Of a stretch of 64,000 nt of DNA, positions 16,312 to 25,710 are shown piece after piece. Source of the DNA: Haliea sp040221975 (GTDB lineage Bacteria > Pseudomonadota > Gammaproteobacteria > Pseudomonadales > Halieaceae). Position numbers and translations under genes: made by a program. Where the stretch lies: NCBI GenBank assembly GCA_040221975.1, contig JAVJWR010000010.1, positions 74,050-138,049 of the forward strand. Direction: 5' to 3'. The notes beneath the pieces were generated by a model. The model worked only from the letters and a program-made list of their open reading frames with translations. It was not told where the DNA came from and made no database searches. Within the stretch, counting starts at the first letter, position 1. Every line of letters starts with the position of its first letter.

Positions 16312-18213
16312 ATGATCAAGCCCACGCTTCCACGCCTGCTCCGCCAGGCCACGCTCGCCACAGTCATCTGCGCGCTCGCTCTCCCCGCCACCAGCCTGGC
16401 GCAGAAAACCGCGCGCCCGGTGCTGCTGGGCAAACACTGGGTCGCTGTGACCGGCAAGCCCCAGGGCGCCACCGCCGGGGCGATGATGTTCCAGCAGGGC
16501 GGCAATGCCATCGACGCCGCGGCGGCCATGCTCGCAGTGACCTCGACCATGTGGGACGTACTCGGCTGGGGCGGCGAAACCCAGGCCCTGATCTACAACC
16601 CGCATACCGGCAAGGTCAAGGGCATCAACGCGCTGGGGGTGGCACCCACCGGCGCCACCCCGGAATTCTTCCGCGACCAGGGCATGCTCTACCCGCCGGA
16701 GTATGGGCCGTTGGCCGCGGTCACCCCGGGCACCCCGGGCGGGCTGATGGTGATGCTGGCGGAATTCGGCCGCCTCAGCCTGGCGCAGGTGCTGGCGCCG
16801 GCCATGGAAATGGCCCGGGGCTACCCCATCGAGGAAACCCAGGCCCGGTTTATCGAGAGCCGCCGCGACATCCTGCAGCAATGGCCGGACTCGCGACGGG
16901 TGTTCCTGCCCCACTACGACGCCGACACTCCCGAACAGCGCGCGGCGCCGGCGCCCGGGGAAATCTTCCGCCAGCCCGACCTGCTCGCGACCCTGGAAAA
17001 ACTGGTGGCCACCGAGGCCGAGGCGCTGGCCGCGGGCAGCGACCGCAAGGCCGCGATCATGGCCGCCAACGACCGCTTCTACCGCGGCGACATCGCCGCC
17101 GAGATTGTCCGCGCCACCCGGGAACAGGGCGGACTGATTACCGCCGGGGACCTGGCCAACTGGGAGGTGATCATCGAGGAGCCGGTGAGCGTCAGCTACC
17201 GCGGCATCGATGTCTACAAGCTCACCACCTGGACCCAGGGGCCCGCCATGCTGCAGGCCCTGAACCTGCTGGAAGGGTTCGACCTCAGGGCCATGGGCTA
17301 CAACAGCACCCGCTATATCCACACCCTGTACCAGGCCATGAACCTGGCCTTCGCCGATCGCGACTTCTACTACGGCGACCCCTACGTCGCGCCTGAGGAG
17401 CCCGTCGCAGGCCTGCTGTCGAAAAAGTACGCCGAGCAGCGGCGTCAGCTTATGCCCGCCGACCAGAATCTAACCGACCTCAAGCCCGGCGACCCCTACC
17501 CTTTCCAGGGCGGCAACAACCCTTTCGAAGCCTTGCGCCAGGCCTGGACCCCGATCCCGCCCGCCGCGGAGGCCGAGGGTGCGGAGGGCTTCCAGCAGGC
17601 CAGCACCATGAGCGCCGATGAGGCGTTTCTGGCGGGCACCACCTCCATCCAGGCCGCGGACGCCGAGGGCTGGGTGATTTCCGTGACCCCGTCGGGCGGC
17701 TGGATTCCCGCCTTTGTCGCGGGCAATACTGGTGTGGGCTTGAGCCAGCGCATGCAGAGTTTTGTGCTGGAGGAGGCGCTGAACCCCTACAACGTGGTGC
17801 AGCCCGGGCAGCGGCCGCGGGTGACCCTGACTCCGAGCATGGCATTGCAGGACGGCAAACCGCTAATGGCCTTTTCGGTGCAGGGCGGTGACACCCAGGA
17901 CCAGAACCTGCTGCAGTTTTTCCTCAACATGGTCGAGTTCGACATGAACGTGCAGCAGGCGGCGGAGGCCCACAACATCCTCAGCTACCAGTTGCAGAGC
18001 TCCTTCGGTGCCCATCAGGCCCAGCCAGGCCGGCTGCAGGTGACGCCCCTGGTATCTCCGTTCACCCGCGCCGAACTGTCGCGCATGGGCTACGAGGTCG
18101 AGGTGGTGGAGCGCACCTACAATCCGACCACCGCAATCTGGTTTGACCGCGAGCACGGCACCCTGCATGGGGCTGCATCGGATTACGGCGACGACTACGG
18201 CATCGCCTGGTGA
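16312..18213 (+). CDS. ggt: gamma-glutamyltransferase family protein (secreted)
   Basis: A 633-residue Ntn-hydrolase precursor with a signal peptide (ending ALPATSLAQ near residue 31). The N-terminal region shows GGNAIDAAAAMLAV and LGWGGETQALIYN. The probable self-cleavage and catalytic threonine is in FLAGTTSIQAADAEGWVIS near residue 445, and PRVTLTPSMALQDG lies near 505. It should be a periplasmic heterodimer that transfers or hydrolyses gamma-glutamyl groups. The residues after the catalytic Thr differ from classical GGT (TTSIQ rather than TTH), so substrate may differ from glutathione. Confidence 0.88.
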   Translation: MIKPTLPRLLRQATLATVICALALPATSLAQKTARPVLLGKHWVAVTGKPQGATAGAMMFQQGGNAIDAAAAMLAVTSTMWDVLGWGGETQALIYNPHTGKVKGINALGVAPTGATPEFFRDQGMLYPPEYGPLAAVTPGTPGGLMVMLAEFGRLSLAQVLAPAMEMARGYPIEETQARFIESRRDILQQWPDSRRVFLPHYDADTPEQRAAPAPGEIFRQPDLLATLEKLVATEAEALAAGSDRKAAIMAANDRFYRGDIAAEIVRATREQGGLITAGDLANWEVIIEEPVSVSYRGIDVYKLTTWTQGPAMLQALNLLEGFDLRAMGYNSTRYIHTLYQAMNLAFADRDFYYGDPYVAPEEPVAGLLSKKYAEQRRQLMPADQNLTDLKPGDPYPFQGGNNPFEALRQAWTPIPPAAEAEGAEGFQQASTMSADEAFLAGTTSIQAADAEGWVISVTPSGGWIPAFVAGNTGVGLSQRMQSFVLEEALNPYNVVQPGQRPRVTLTPSMALQDGKPLMAFSVQGGDTQDQNLLQFFLNMVEFDMNVQQAAEAHNILSYQLQSSFGAHQAQPGRLQVTPLVSPFTRAELSRMGYEVEVVERTYNPTTAIWFDREHGTLHGAASDYGDDYGIAW

Positions 18214-18215
18214 AT

Positions 18216-18362
18216 GTGTAGGAGCCCGCTGGCCCAGGCCACCCTCTCTGGCCGCTGCCGCGGCCATTCACCTTGTGGCCCAGGCCACCCTCTCTGGCCG
18301 CTGCCGCGGCCATTCACCTTGTCCGCGGGCGATCACGCACAAAGTGCGCTGCTCCCACAGTG
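18216..18362. repeat. REP cluster with a 46-base tandem duplication, upstream of RAYT
   Basis: Begins GTAGGAGCCCGCTGG and ends GCGCTGCTCCCACAG. Inside, a 46-base module starting GGCCCAGGCCACCCTCTCTG occurs twice in tandem (18231-18276 and 18277-18322). The module is found inverted near 25780 and, diverged, near 10320. Confidence 0.85.
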
Positions 18363-18449
18363 CCCGATCAAATTGATCACTTCTGACGTGGCTTCAACAC
18401 CCACACCCGGGTGATCATCAGCCTCCATCCCCAACCGAGGCACCCGAAC

Positions 18450-18896
18450 ATGCCCAGATCGCAGGCCCTGCGCAAGGGGCGTTACTCCAGGGCGAATCTG
18501 ATTTACGTCGTAACTACCGTATGCGCCCAACGCCGACCGCTGTTTGCCAGTTTCCACAATGCGCGCCTGTTGGTTCAGAGTCTGCGGGAAGCCGAGGTCT
18601 CGGCCACCACACTCTGCTTCGTTGTGATGCCGGACCATTTGCACTGGATGTTACAGCTGAAGGCGGGGGCGGAGCTGTCGGCGACAGTACGCTTCGTAAA
18701 AGCGACAACAACACGGAAACTGAGGGCACGCCGCCCCGGCATTGGGCCGGTGTGGCAGCGCGGTTTCCACGACCACGCCGTGCGACGTGAAGAAAGCCTG
18801 CGGGCGCTGGCGCGCTATATCATCGCCAACCCCCTGCGGGCAGGGCTGGCAAGCTCGCCGGCTGAGTACAGTTTCTGGGATTCCATTTGGTTGTGA
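18450..18896 (+). CDS. REP-associated tyrosine transposase (RAYT)
   Basis: A 148-residue Y1-type transposase. The HUH motif appears as VVMPDHLHWML near residue 55, and the catalytic tyrosine in ARYIIANPLRAGL near residue 118, as in TnpA-REP proteins. RAYTs are single-copy, immobile enzymes that act on neighbouring REP hairpins. It is bracketed by REP arrays at 18216-18362 and 18903-19009, supporting the call. The start at 18450 (MPRSQALRKGRYS) matches the family start; upstream codons run into the REP. Confidence 0.92.
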   Translation: MPRSQALRKGRYSRANLIYVVTTVCAQRRPLFASFHNARLLVQSLREAEVSATTLCFVVMPDHLHWMLQLKAGAELSATVRFVKATTTRKLRARRPGIGPVWQRGFHDHAVRREESLRALARYIIANPLRAGLASSPAEYSFWDSIWL

Positions 18897-18902
18897 ACCA
18901 TC

Positions 18903-19009
18903 GTAGGAGCCCGCTCTGCGGGCGATCGCGCAAGGACTGCGCTCCTACACCTGCTCCGAACCCGTAGGAGCCCGCTCTGCGGGCGATCGCGCAGGGACTG
19001 CGCTCCTAC
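18903..19009. repeat. two REP palindromes downstream of RAYT
   Basis: Two nearly identical 46-base palindromic units (18903-18948 and 18964-19009), each opening GTAGGAGCCCGCTCTGCGGG and closing GACTGCGCTCCTAC. They differ at one base and are 15 bases apart, forming a BIME-like pair beside glyA. Confidence 0.88.
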
Positions 19010-19019
19010 AGGAATCAGC

Positions 19020-20282
19020 TCAGCGGTAGACCGGAAACCGTGCGCAGATATCCAGCACCTTGCCCTTTACCTCGGCGATGGCTGCATCGGCATTGCCTCG
19101 CTCCAGCGCCTCCAGCACATCGCACATCCAGCCCGCCAGCTCGACGGTTTCCGCCTCGCCGAAGCCGCGGGTGGTGATGGCCGGGGTACCGACGCGCAGG
19201 CCGGAGGTAATGAATGGCGAGCGCGGGTCATTGGGGACCGCGTTCTTGTTCACGGTGATGTTGGCCAGGCCCAGGGCCTCGTCCGCATCCTTGCCGGTGT
19301 AGGGCTTGCCGATCAGGTCCACCAGCATCAGGTGGTTGTCGGTGCCGCCGGAGACAATATTGATGCCGCGCTCGATGAAGGTCCTGGCCATGGCCCGGGC
19401 GTTGGCCACCACCTGCTTCTGGTAGGCGACGAACTCCGGGCTGGCGGCCTCCTTGAAGCTGATTGCCTTGGCCGCAATCACGTGCATCAGCGGGCCGCCC
19501 TGGCCGCCCGGGAACACGGCGGACTGGAACTTCTTCTCCAGCACCTCATTGGCACGGGCCAGGATAATGCCGCCACGGGGGCCACGAAGGGTCTTGTGGG
19601 TAGTGGATGTCACCACATCGGCGTGCGGCACCGGGTTGGGGTAGACCCCCGCCGCCACCAGGCCGGCCACGTGGGCCATGTCCACCAGCAGATAGGCGCC
19701 CACCTTGTCGGCGATCTCGCGGAAACGCGCCCAGTCCATGACCCGTGAGTAGGCGGAGAAGCCCGCCACGATCATTTTCGGCTTGTGCTCCAGCGCCAGC
19801 GCTTCCACCTGATCGTAGTCGACTTCGCCGGTATCTCCCTTCAGGCCGTACTGGACGGCGTTGTACATCTTGCCGGAAAAGTTCGGCTTGGCGCCGTGGG
19901 TCAGGTGGCCGCCGTCCGCCAGGCTCATGCCCAGCACGGTATCGCCAGCGTTGCACAGGGCCTGGTAGACCGCGGAGTTGGCCTGGGAACCGGAGTGGGG
20001 CTGGACGTTGGCGTAGTCCGCGCCAAACAAGGCCTTGGCACGATCGATGGCCAGCTGCTCGGCCTTGTCGACAAACTCACAGCCCCCGTAATAGCGCTTG
20101 CCGGGGTAGCCTTCCGCGTATTTGTTGGTGAGCACCGTACCCTGGGCCTCCATGACCCGGGGGCTGGCGTAGTTTTCCGAGGCGATAAGCTCAATGTGCT
20201 CTTCCTGGCGACGCTCTTCCTCCTTGATGGCGGCAAAGATCTCGTCGTCGAAACCTGCAATGGTCATGCTCTGGTCAAACAT
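19020..20282 (-). CDS. glyA: serine hydroxymethyltransferase
   Basis: A 420-residue PLP enzyme interconverting serine and glycine with tetrahydrofolate. The PLP lysine is in VVTSTTHKTLRGPRGG near residue 230; SENYASPRVMEAQGTVLTNK near residue 35 and the QPHSGSQANSAVY stretch are standard. Length is usual for bacterial GlyA (about 420). It ends next to a REP pair and is divergent from ugd; the 187-base gap between them should hold both promoters. Confidence 0.98.
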   Translation of the reverse strand: MFDQSMTIAGFDDEIFAAIKEEERRQEEHIELIASENYASPRVMEAQGTVLTNKYAEGYPGKRYYGGCEFVDKAEQLAIDRAKALFGADYANVQPHSGSQANSAVYQALCNAGDTVLGMSLADGGHLTHGAKPNFSGKMYNAVQYGLKGDTGEVDYDQVEALALEHKPKMIVAGFSAYSRVMDWARFREIADKVGAYLLVDMAHVAGLVAAGVYPNPVPHADVVTSTTHKTLRGPRGGIILARANEVLEKKFQSAVFPGGQGGPLMHVIAAKAISFKEAASPEFVAYQKQVVANARAMARTFIERGINIVSGGTDNHLMLVDLIGKPYTGKDADEALGLANITVNKNAVPNDPRSPFITSGLRVGTPAITTRGFGEAETVELAGWMCDVLEALERGNADAAIAEVKGKVLDICARFPVYR

Positions 20283-20469
20283 CGGTGTCCCCTGGCTGGC
20301 GGGGGGCGCGAACGCCCGGGTGGGTAAAGCGGCGCATTTTACCCAAATTCACCTCGCCATATAAGTAGCGGGCCAGCGCTGCCCCAATCCTGTATTATTT
20401 CTGTCACCTTTATGACATACAGTGGTCGGCCTAACCTTGCCACAACGACACAGGATCTCCTGACAACCC

Positions 20470-21813
20470 ATGAATATCAGCATTTTCGGCAGCGGCTACG
20501 TGGGCCTGGTACAGGCTGCAATTTTCGCGGATGTCGGCCACCGGGTCATCTGCATGGATATCGACGCCGCCCGGGTCGACCGCCTGCGGGACGGCGATGT
20601 CCCCTTCTTCGAGCCCGGCCTGTCCCAGCTGATCCGCAACGGCATCGCCAGCGGCCTGCTGTCCTTTACCACGGATGCCAAGGAAGCCGTGCAGGCCAGC
20701 GACTACCTGTTCATCTGCGTCGGCACCCCCGCGGGCAGCGATGGTTCCGCCGACATGAGCCATGTGCTGCAGGTGGCGACGTCGATCGCCCGCTACATGA
20801 CCAGCCGCAAGGTGGTCATCACCAAGTCCACAGTGCCCGTGGGCACCGCCGACAAGGTGCGCCAGCACATCGTCGATGCGCTCGAGTCACAGGGCCGCAG
20901 CATTCCCATCGAAGTGGCCTCCAACCCCGAGTTCCTCAAGGAGGGCTCCGCGGTGGCGGACTGCCAGAGCCCCGACCGCATCATTATTGGCACCGAATCC
21001 GGCAAAGTACTGGAAGAACTCCGGCGCATGTACCAGGCGTTCAACCGCAACCACGAGAAGATCATGCACATGGATCCGCGCAGCGCGGAGATGACCAAGC
21101 TCGCAGCCAATGCCATGCTCGCCACCAAGATCAGTTTCATGAATGAAATGGCCACCATCGCCGAGGCGGTGAACGCGGACATCGAGCTGGTGCGCCGCGG
21201 CATGGGCGCGGACCCGCGCATCGGCTACCACTTCATCTACCCCGGCTGTGGCTACGGCGGCTCCTGCTTCCCCAAGGACGTGCGGGCCCTGAAACACCTG
21301 GCCGAGCAGCACGGCCATCGCGCCAACATTCTTACCTCGGTGCACGACACCAACCAGCGGCAGAAAAACAAGCTGGCGGAGCGGGTCATGGCGCGACTGG
21401 GCTCCGACCTGTCCGGCAAGACCATCGCCGTCTGGGGTCTTTCCTTCAAGCCCAATACCGACGACATGCGCGAGGCCCCCAGCCGCTATCTGCTGGAGGG
21501 GATCTGGTCCTACGGCGGCAAGGTCCAGGCCTTTGATCCCCAGGCCATGGGCGCCTGCCGGGAGATCTACGGCGAGCGCGACGACCTCGTTCTCTGCGAG
21601 CACAAGGAAGACGCCCTCAAGGGCGCCGACGCCCTGGTCATCTGCACCGAGTGGAAGGCCTTCTGGTCGCCGGACTTCGAACTGCTCAAGCGCGAACTGA
21701 GCCAGCCGGTGATTTTTGACGGTCGCAACCTCTACAACCCGGCGCAGATGGAAGAACTGGGCATCGAATACTACGGTATCGGCCGCGGCCGCTCCCTGGT
21801 GGCGGCGGCGTGA
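20470..21813 (+). CDS. ugd: UDP-glucose 6-dehydrogenase family enzyme
   Basis: A 447-residue nucleotide-sugar dehydrogenase. The N-terminal Rossmann motif (MNISIFGSGYVGLVQAAIFA) binds NAD; the catalytic cysteine lies in GCGYGGSCFPKDVRALK near residue 262; the C-terminal domain has WGLSFKPNTDDMREAPS. It oxidises UDP-glucose to UDP-glucuronate for surface polysaccharide. Some relatives act on GDP-mannose, but the active-site pattern fits UDP-glucose better. Its stop overlaps the next gene's GTG by four bases. Confidence 0.93.
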   Translation: MNISIFGSGYVGLVQAAIFADVGHRVICMDIDAARVDRLRDGDVPFFEPGLSQLIRNGIASGLLSFTTDAKEAVQASDYLFICVGTPAGSDGSADMSHVLQVATSIARYMTSRKVVITKSTVPVGTADKVRQHIVDALESQGRSIPIEVASNPEFLKEGSAVADCQSPDRIIIGTESGKVLEELRRMYQAFNRNHEKIMHMDPRSAEMTKLAANAMLATKISFMNEMATIAEAVNADIELVRRGMGADPRIGYHFIYPGCGYGGSCFPKDVRALKHLAEQHGHRANILTSVHDTNQRQKNKLAERVMARLGSDLSGKTIAVWGLSFKPNTDDMREAPSRYLLEGIWSYGGKVQAFDPQAMGACREIYGERDDLVLCEHKEDALKGADALVICTEWKAFWSPDFELLKRELSQPVIFDGRNLYNPAQMEELGIEYYGIGRGRSLVAAA

Positions 21814-22247
21814 GTACAGCGGTAACCCTGGGCTGGCGGGAGTGGCTGGGCCTGCCCGATCTCGGCATTGACCGGATCAAGGCCAAGGTGGACACCGGCG
21901 CCCGCACCAGCGCCCTGCACGCCTTTTATGTCGAGCCCTTCGAGCGCGATGGCGAGCGCTGGGTCCGCTTCGGCATCCACCCGCGCCAGGGGGACACCAC
22001 CCGGGCCGTGGACTGCGAGGCCAGGGTGCTGGACCAGCGCCAGGTCACCGATTCCGGCGGCCACCGGGAGACACGCTATGTTATCGTCACCACCGTCAGC
22101 CTCGGCTCAGAGAGCTTCGAGGCGGAAATGACGCTCACAGACCGGGAAACCATGCGCTTCCGGATGCTGCTGGGCCGCACCGCCATGCGCGGCCGCTGCC
22201 TGGTCGACCCGGGACGCTCCTACCTGCTGGGCAAGAAAGCACCCTGA
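21810..22247 (+). CDS. RimB-like retropepsin (ATP-dependent zinc protease family, COG4067)
   Basis: A 145-residue single-domain protein with the aspartic-protease-like motif KAKVDTGARTSALHAFYV near residue 25 and a C-terminal RMLLGRTAMRGRCLVDPG. This family (COG4067, RimB in Pseudomonas) usually stands next to RimK glutamate ligase and is proposed to cut polyglutamate tails. It begins at GTG 21810, overlapping ugd, and is followed by a desuccinylase-like gene. RimK itself is absent here. Confidence 0.87.
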   Translation: MSTAVTLGWREWLGLPDLGIDRIKAKVDTGARTSALHAFYVEPFERDGERWVRFGIHPRQGDTTRAVDCEARVLDQRQVTDSGGHRETRYVIVTTVSLGSESFEAEMTLTDRETMRFRMLLGRTAMRGRCLVDPGRSYLLGKKAP

Positions 22248-22262
22248 CAGAGAGAGGCACCA

Positions 22263-23318
22263 ATGCCGGCTAACGGCAAGACGCTCGTGATTGGCGGCCA
22301 GGAGATCCTGCCCGGCGAACGCAAGGTGATCGACATCCCCGTCGCCCCCACCTACACCCATGACAACCTGTCCATCAGCCTCCAGGTCGTGCGCGGCAAG
22401 CGCCCAGGTCCAATCCTGTTCGTGTGCGCGGCGATCCACGGCGATGAGATCAACGGTGTAGAGATCATCCGCCGCCTGCTCAAGGACCCGCACCTTGAGC
22501 GCATCCGCGGCACCGTGATCGCCATCCCCATCGTCAACATCTACGGTTTCATCAACCACACCCGCTACCTGCCCGACGGCCGCGACCTGAACCGCTCCTT
22601 CCCCGGTTCCACCCGCGGCTCCCTCACCGGGCGCATTGCGCACACATTCCTGCAGGAAGTCGTGGTCAAGTGCAGCCACGGCATCGACCTCCACACCGGC
22701 GCCCGCCACCGCAGCAATTTCCCCCAGATCCGCGCCAACCTGGAAGACGCGCAGGTACTGGGCATGACCGAGGCCTTCGGCGCCCCCATCGCCATCGACG
22801 CCAAGCTCCGCGACGGCTCCCTGCGCCAGGCCGCCGGTGATCTCGGGGTGCCGGTGCTGCTGTACGAATCCTGCGAGGCCCTGCGGTTCGACGAGATCTA
22901 CATCCGCGCCGGGGTCAAGGGCGTGCTCAACGTCATGCGCCATATCGGCATGCTGCGCCGCAGCCGCGCCCGGGTGAAGCCGCCCATCATCAGCCGCAGC
23001 ACTCACTGGATCCGCGCCCCGGAGAGCGGCATCCTGCGGGTACTGGTGCCGCTGGGGGCGGAAGTGGACAAGGGTCAGACCATCGCCTTCATCGCCGACC
23101 CGATGGGTACCAGCGAAACCGACGTGGTCGCCGATAGCCACGGCATCGTGGTCGGGCGCACCAACCTGCCGCTGGCCTACGAGGGCGACGCCCTGTTCCA
23201 CATCGCGGAGATCGGGTCGAAGGCGAACTGGGAGGTAGACGAGTTCCACGAGGCGCACGAGCCGGATGACTCGGAGCTGGATCCGGATGATCTGAGTTCG
23301 GCGCCGATTGCGGATTGA
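22263..23318 (+). CDS. succinylglutamate desuccinylase/aspartoacylase family protein
   Basis: A 351-residue M14-like zinc hydrolase (COG3608). Zinc ligands: CAAIHGDEINGVEIIRR (HxxE) near residue 60 and HGIDLHTGARHRSNFPQIRA near residue 142. Its C-terminal third carries a small biotinyl-like beta domain (GILRVLVPLGAEVDKGQTIA, then ADSHGIVVGR). Such proteins accompany the RimB-type protease and RimK-like ligases; the true substrate is unknown. Fifteen bases separate it from the previous gene. Confidence 0.88.
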   Translation: MPANGKTLVIGGQEILPGERKVIDIPVAPTYTHDNLSISLQVVRGKRPGPILFVCAAIHGDEINGVEIIRRLLKDPHLERIRGTVIAIPIVNIYGFINHTRYLPDGRDLNRSFPGSTRGSLTGRIAHTFLQEVVVKCSHGIDLHTGARHRSNFPQIRANLEDAQVLGMTEAFGAPIAIDAKLRDGSLRQAAGDLGVPVLLYESCEALRFDEIYIRAGVKGVLNVMRHIGMLRRSRARVKPPIISRSTHWIRAPESGILRVLVPLGAEVDKGQTIAFIADPMGTSETDVVADSHGIVVGRTNLPLAYEGDALFHIAEIGSKANWEVDEFHEAHEPDDSELDPDDLSSAPIAD

Positions 23319-23413
23319 CGGGGTGTTGATAGTGCTTCGGTCGAAGCACTGGTGGGGCTGTGGATAGTACTTCGATCTGGGCGCGGGGGCTGTGCATCAA
23401 CATCGGCGGCACC

Positions 23414-23691
23414 TCAATGATAATCCTCGTAATTCACGATCTCGGCATCTCCATCCTCAAAGCGGAACGTCACGCGCCAGTTACCACTGACTCTCACTGA
23501 CCAGATGCCGTTGCGATTTCCAGAGAGTTCGTGCAGCACAAGACCCGGCAAGTCCATGTCTTTGACGTCTACCGCCGCATTCAGCCTGCCAACAACAAGC
23601 CGAAGCCGCTTCGCATGAGCAGCCTGAATCCCTGCAGTGCTGCCAGTCTTAAAAATTTAGCCAAACCCTTGTGTTTGAAGCTCCGAATCAT
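23414..23691 (-). pseudogene. HigB/RelE-type toxin, frameshifted
   Basis: The minus strand opens MIRSFKHKGLAKF, then needs a one-base shift at a run of five T (plus-strand A 23651-23655) to continue as KTGSTAGIQAAHAKRLR, then NGIWSVRVSGNWRVTFRFED and EIVNYEDYH to a stop at 23414. This is a HigB-type RNase toxin of about 92 codons. The expected HigA antitoxin gene does not follow in 23319-23413. The shift makes it inactive unless it is a sequencing error. Confidence 0.8.
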
Positions 23692-23762
23692 GCCCTGAAT
23701 GCACCCTGTAACGTATCAGGTGTCAAAACCCACAAGACCTTCGATTCCCCCGGAGGTGGCGG

Positions 23763-23878
23763 TCCCTGCAGCCCTCCCGGGACTGTCCGAGACAGGACGT
23801 CGAGGAACACGCGCCCATGGAGAGCCCACCCCGCTTCACCGGGTGTGGCTTGAGCGGGTCCCGGGAGGGCTGCAGGGA
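23763..23878. repeat. 21-bp perfect inverted repeat, 74-base spacer
   Basis: TCCCTGCAGCCCTCCCGGGAC (shown here only by its ends: TCCCTGCAGC at 23763, CCCGGGAC to 23783) is repeated inverted at 23858-23878. The 74-base interior contains CCACCCC...GGGTGTGG, a second hairpin. It sits between the broken HigB gene and ettA and could be a small transposable palindrome or structured RNA. Confidence 0.75.
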
Positions 23879-24033
23879 GCGGCACCGGTACCCGAAAGGT
23901 GCTCCCGTCCGAAAACGGCCATGGCTCGGGAGTACAACTTGAACTACTAAACGGAGGTCAGCAGCCGCTGAAGCCGCGTCGTATTCCTGCTAGAATCCGC
24001 CCACATTTTCACCACCACAGGCACTATTCCCAG

Positions 24034-25701
24034 ATGGCACAGTACGTCTACACCATGAATCGCGTCGGCAAGGTCGTGCCGCCGAAGAAGAAAATCCTCG
24101 AAGACATCTCCCTGTCGTTTTTCCCGGGCGCCAAGATCGGCGTGCTGGGTTTGAACGGCTCGGGCAAGTCCACCCTGCTGCGGATCATGGCAGGGATAGA
24201 CACCGACATCCTCGGCGAGGCGCGGCCGCAGCCGGGGATCAAGATCGGTTATCTGCCGCAGGAGCCGCAGCTGAATCCGGACAAGGATGTGCGCGGCAAT
24301 GTCGAGGAGGGTCTGCAGGACGCGATCGACGCGCTGGCGGGGCTGGACAAGGTCTATGCCGCCTATGCCGAGCCCGATGCGGACTTTGACGCCCTGGCGA
24401 AGGAGCAGGCGCGACTGGAGGACATCATCCAGGCCACGGACGCGCACAACCTGGAGCACAAGCTGGAGGTGGCGGCGGACGCACTGCGGCTGCCGCCCTG
24501 GGAAGCGGAAGTGAGCACCCTGTCGGGGGGTGAGCTGCGCCGGGTGGCGCTGTGCCGCCTGCTGCTGTCGGCGCCGGACATGCTGCTGCTTGACGAGCCC
24601 ACCAACCACCTGGATGCCGAGAGCGTGGCCTGGCTGGAGAAGTTCCTGCACGATTTCCCGGGTACGGTGGTGGCGATCACGCACGACCGGTACTTCCTCG
24701 ACAATGCCGCCGGCTGGATCCTGGAGCTGGATCGCGGCCGCGGCATCCCCTACGAGGGCAACTACTCAGACTGGCTGGAAGCCAAGGAAGCGCGCCTGGA
24801 GCAGGAAAAACGCACCGAGGCTTCGCACCAGAAGGCGATCAAGTCGGAGCTGGAGTGGGTGCGCAGCAATCCCAAGGGGCGCCAGGCCAAGAGCAAGGCC
24901 CGCCTGCAGCGTTTTGACGAGTTGCAGTCACAGGAGTTCCAGTCCCGCAACGAGACCAACGAAATCTACATCCCGCCGGGACCGCGACTGGGGGACAAGG
25001 TCATCGAGGTGCACCATCTGAAGAAGACCTTTGGCGACCGGCTGCTGTTTGACAATGTCAGCTTCACCGTGCCCAAGGGCAGTATCGTCGGCATCATCGG
25101 CGCCAACGGCATGGGCAAGTCGACTCTGTTCAAGATCCTGATGGGAAAAGAGCAGGCCGATGGCGGCGAGGTGGTGGTCGGTGAAACCGTGCAGCTGGGC
25201 TACGTCGACCAGTCCCGCGACGACCTCGACGGCAGCAAGACGGTCTGGGAGGAAGTCTCCGGCGGCCACGATATCATGCGTATCGGCAGCTACGAGGTGA
25301 ACTCGCGCTCCTATGTGGGCCGCTTCAACTTCAAGGGCTCGGACCAGCAGAAGTTCGTCAAGGACCTGTCCGGCGGCGAGCGCAACCGTCTGCACCTGGC
25401 CAAGCTGCTGCAGCAGGGCGCCAATGTGCTGCTGCTGGACGAGCCGACCAACGACCTGGACGTGGAAACCCTGCGCGCACTGGAAGAAGCACTGCTCACC
25501 TTCCCGGGCAGCGCCATGGTCATCTCCCACGACCGCTGGTTCCTGGACCGCATCGCCACCCACATTCTCGCCTATGAAGACGATGGCAGCGTAATCTTCC
25601 ACGAAGGCAACTTCAGCGACTACGAGGAAGACCGCAAGGCGCGCCTGGGTGCGGCGGCGGCGCAGCCCCACCGGGTGAAGTACCGCAAGCTGAAGACCTG
25701 A
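24034..25701 (+). CDS. ettA: energy-dependent translational throttle protein EttA (ABC-F ATPase)
   Basis: A 555-residue ABC-F protein with two ATPase domains. First: Walker A GLNGSGKSTLLRIMAG near residue 40, signature TLSGGELRRVALCRLLL near 160. Second: GANGMGKSTLFKILMG near 355, signature DLSGGERNRLHLAKLL near 445. The linker (KSELEWVRSNPKGRQAKSK, then ARLQRF) is the tRNA-contacting arm of EttA. It gates the ribosome E site according to ADP/ATP ratio. ATG at 24034 gives MAQYVYTMNRVGKVVPPKK, the usual start; the longer frame is upstream non-coding. Confidence 0.97.
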   Translation: MAQYVYTMNRVGKVVPPKKKILEDISLSFFPGAKIGVLGLNGSGKSTLLRIMAGIDTDILGEARPQPGIKIGYLPQEPQLNPDKDVRGNVEEGLQDAIDALAGLDKVYAAYAEPDADFDALAKEQARLEDIIQATDAHNLEHKLEVAADALRLPPWEAEVSTLSGGELRRVALCRLLLSAPDMLLLDEPTNHLDAESVAWLEKFLHDFPGTVVAITHDRYFLDNAAGWILELDRGRGIPYEGNYSDWLEAKEARLEQEKRTEASHQKAIKSELEWVRSNPKGRQAKSKARLQRFDELQSQEFQSRNETNEIYIPPGPRLGDKVIEVHHLKKTFGDRLLFDNVSFTVPKGSIVGIIGANGMGKSTLFKILMGKEQADGGEVVVGETVQLGYVDQSRDDLDGSKTVWEEVSGGHDIMRIGSYEVNSRSYVGRFNFKGSDQQKFVKDLSGGERNRLHLAKLLQQGANVLLLDEPTNDLDVETLRALEEALLTFPGSAMVISHDRWFLDRIATHILAYEDDGSVIFHEGNFSDYEEDRKARLGAAAAQPHRVKYRKLKT

Positions 25702-25710
25702 AGCCAATAC

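Noticed and set aside
23319..23413. possible HigA antitoxin after the broken HigB
   Set aside because: An ATG with a GAGG site exists, but the following residues (MPPMLMHSPRAQIEV) have no HTH pattern.
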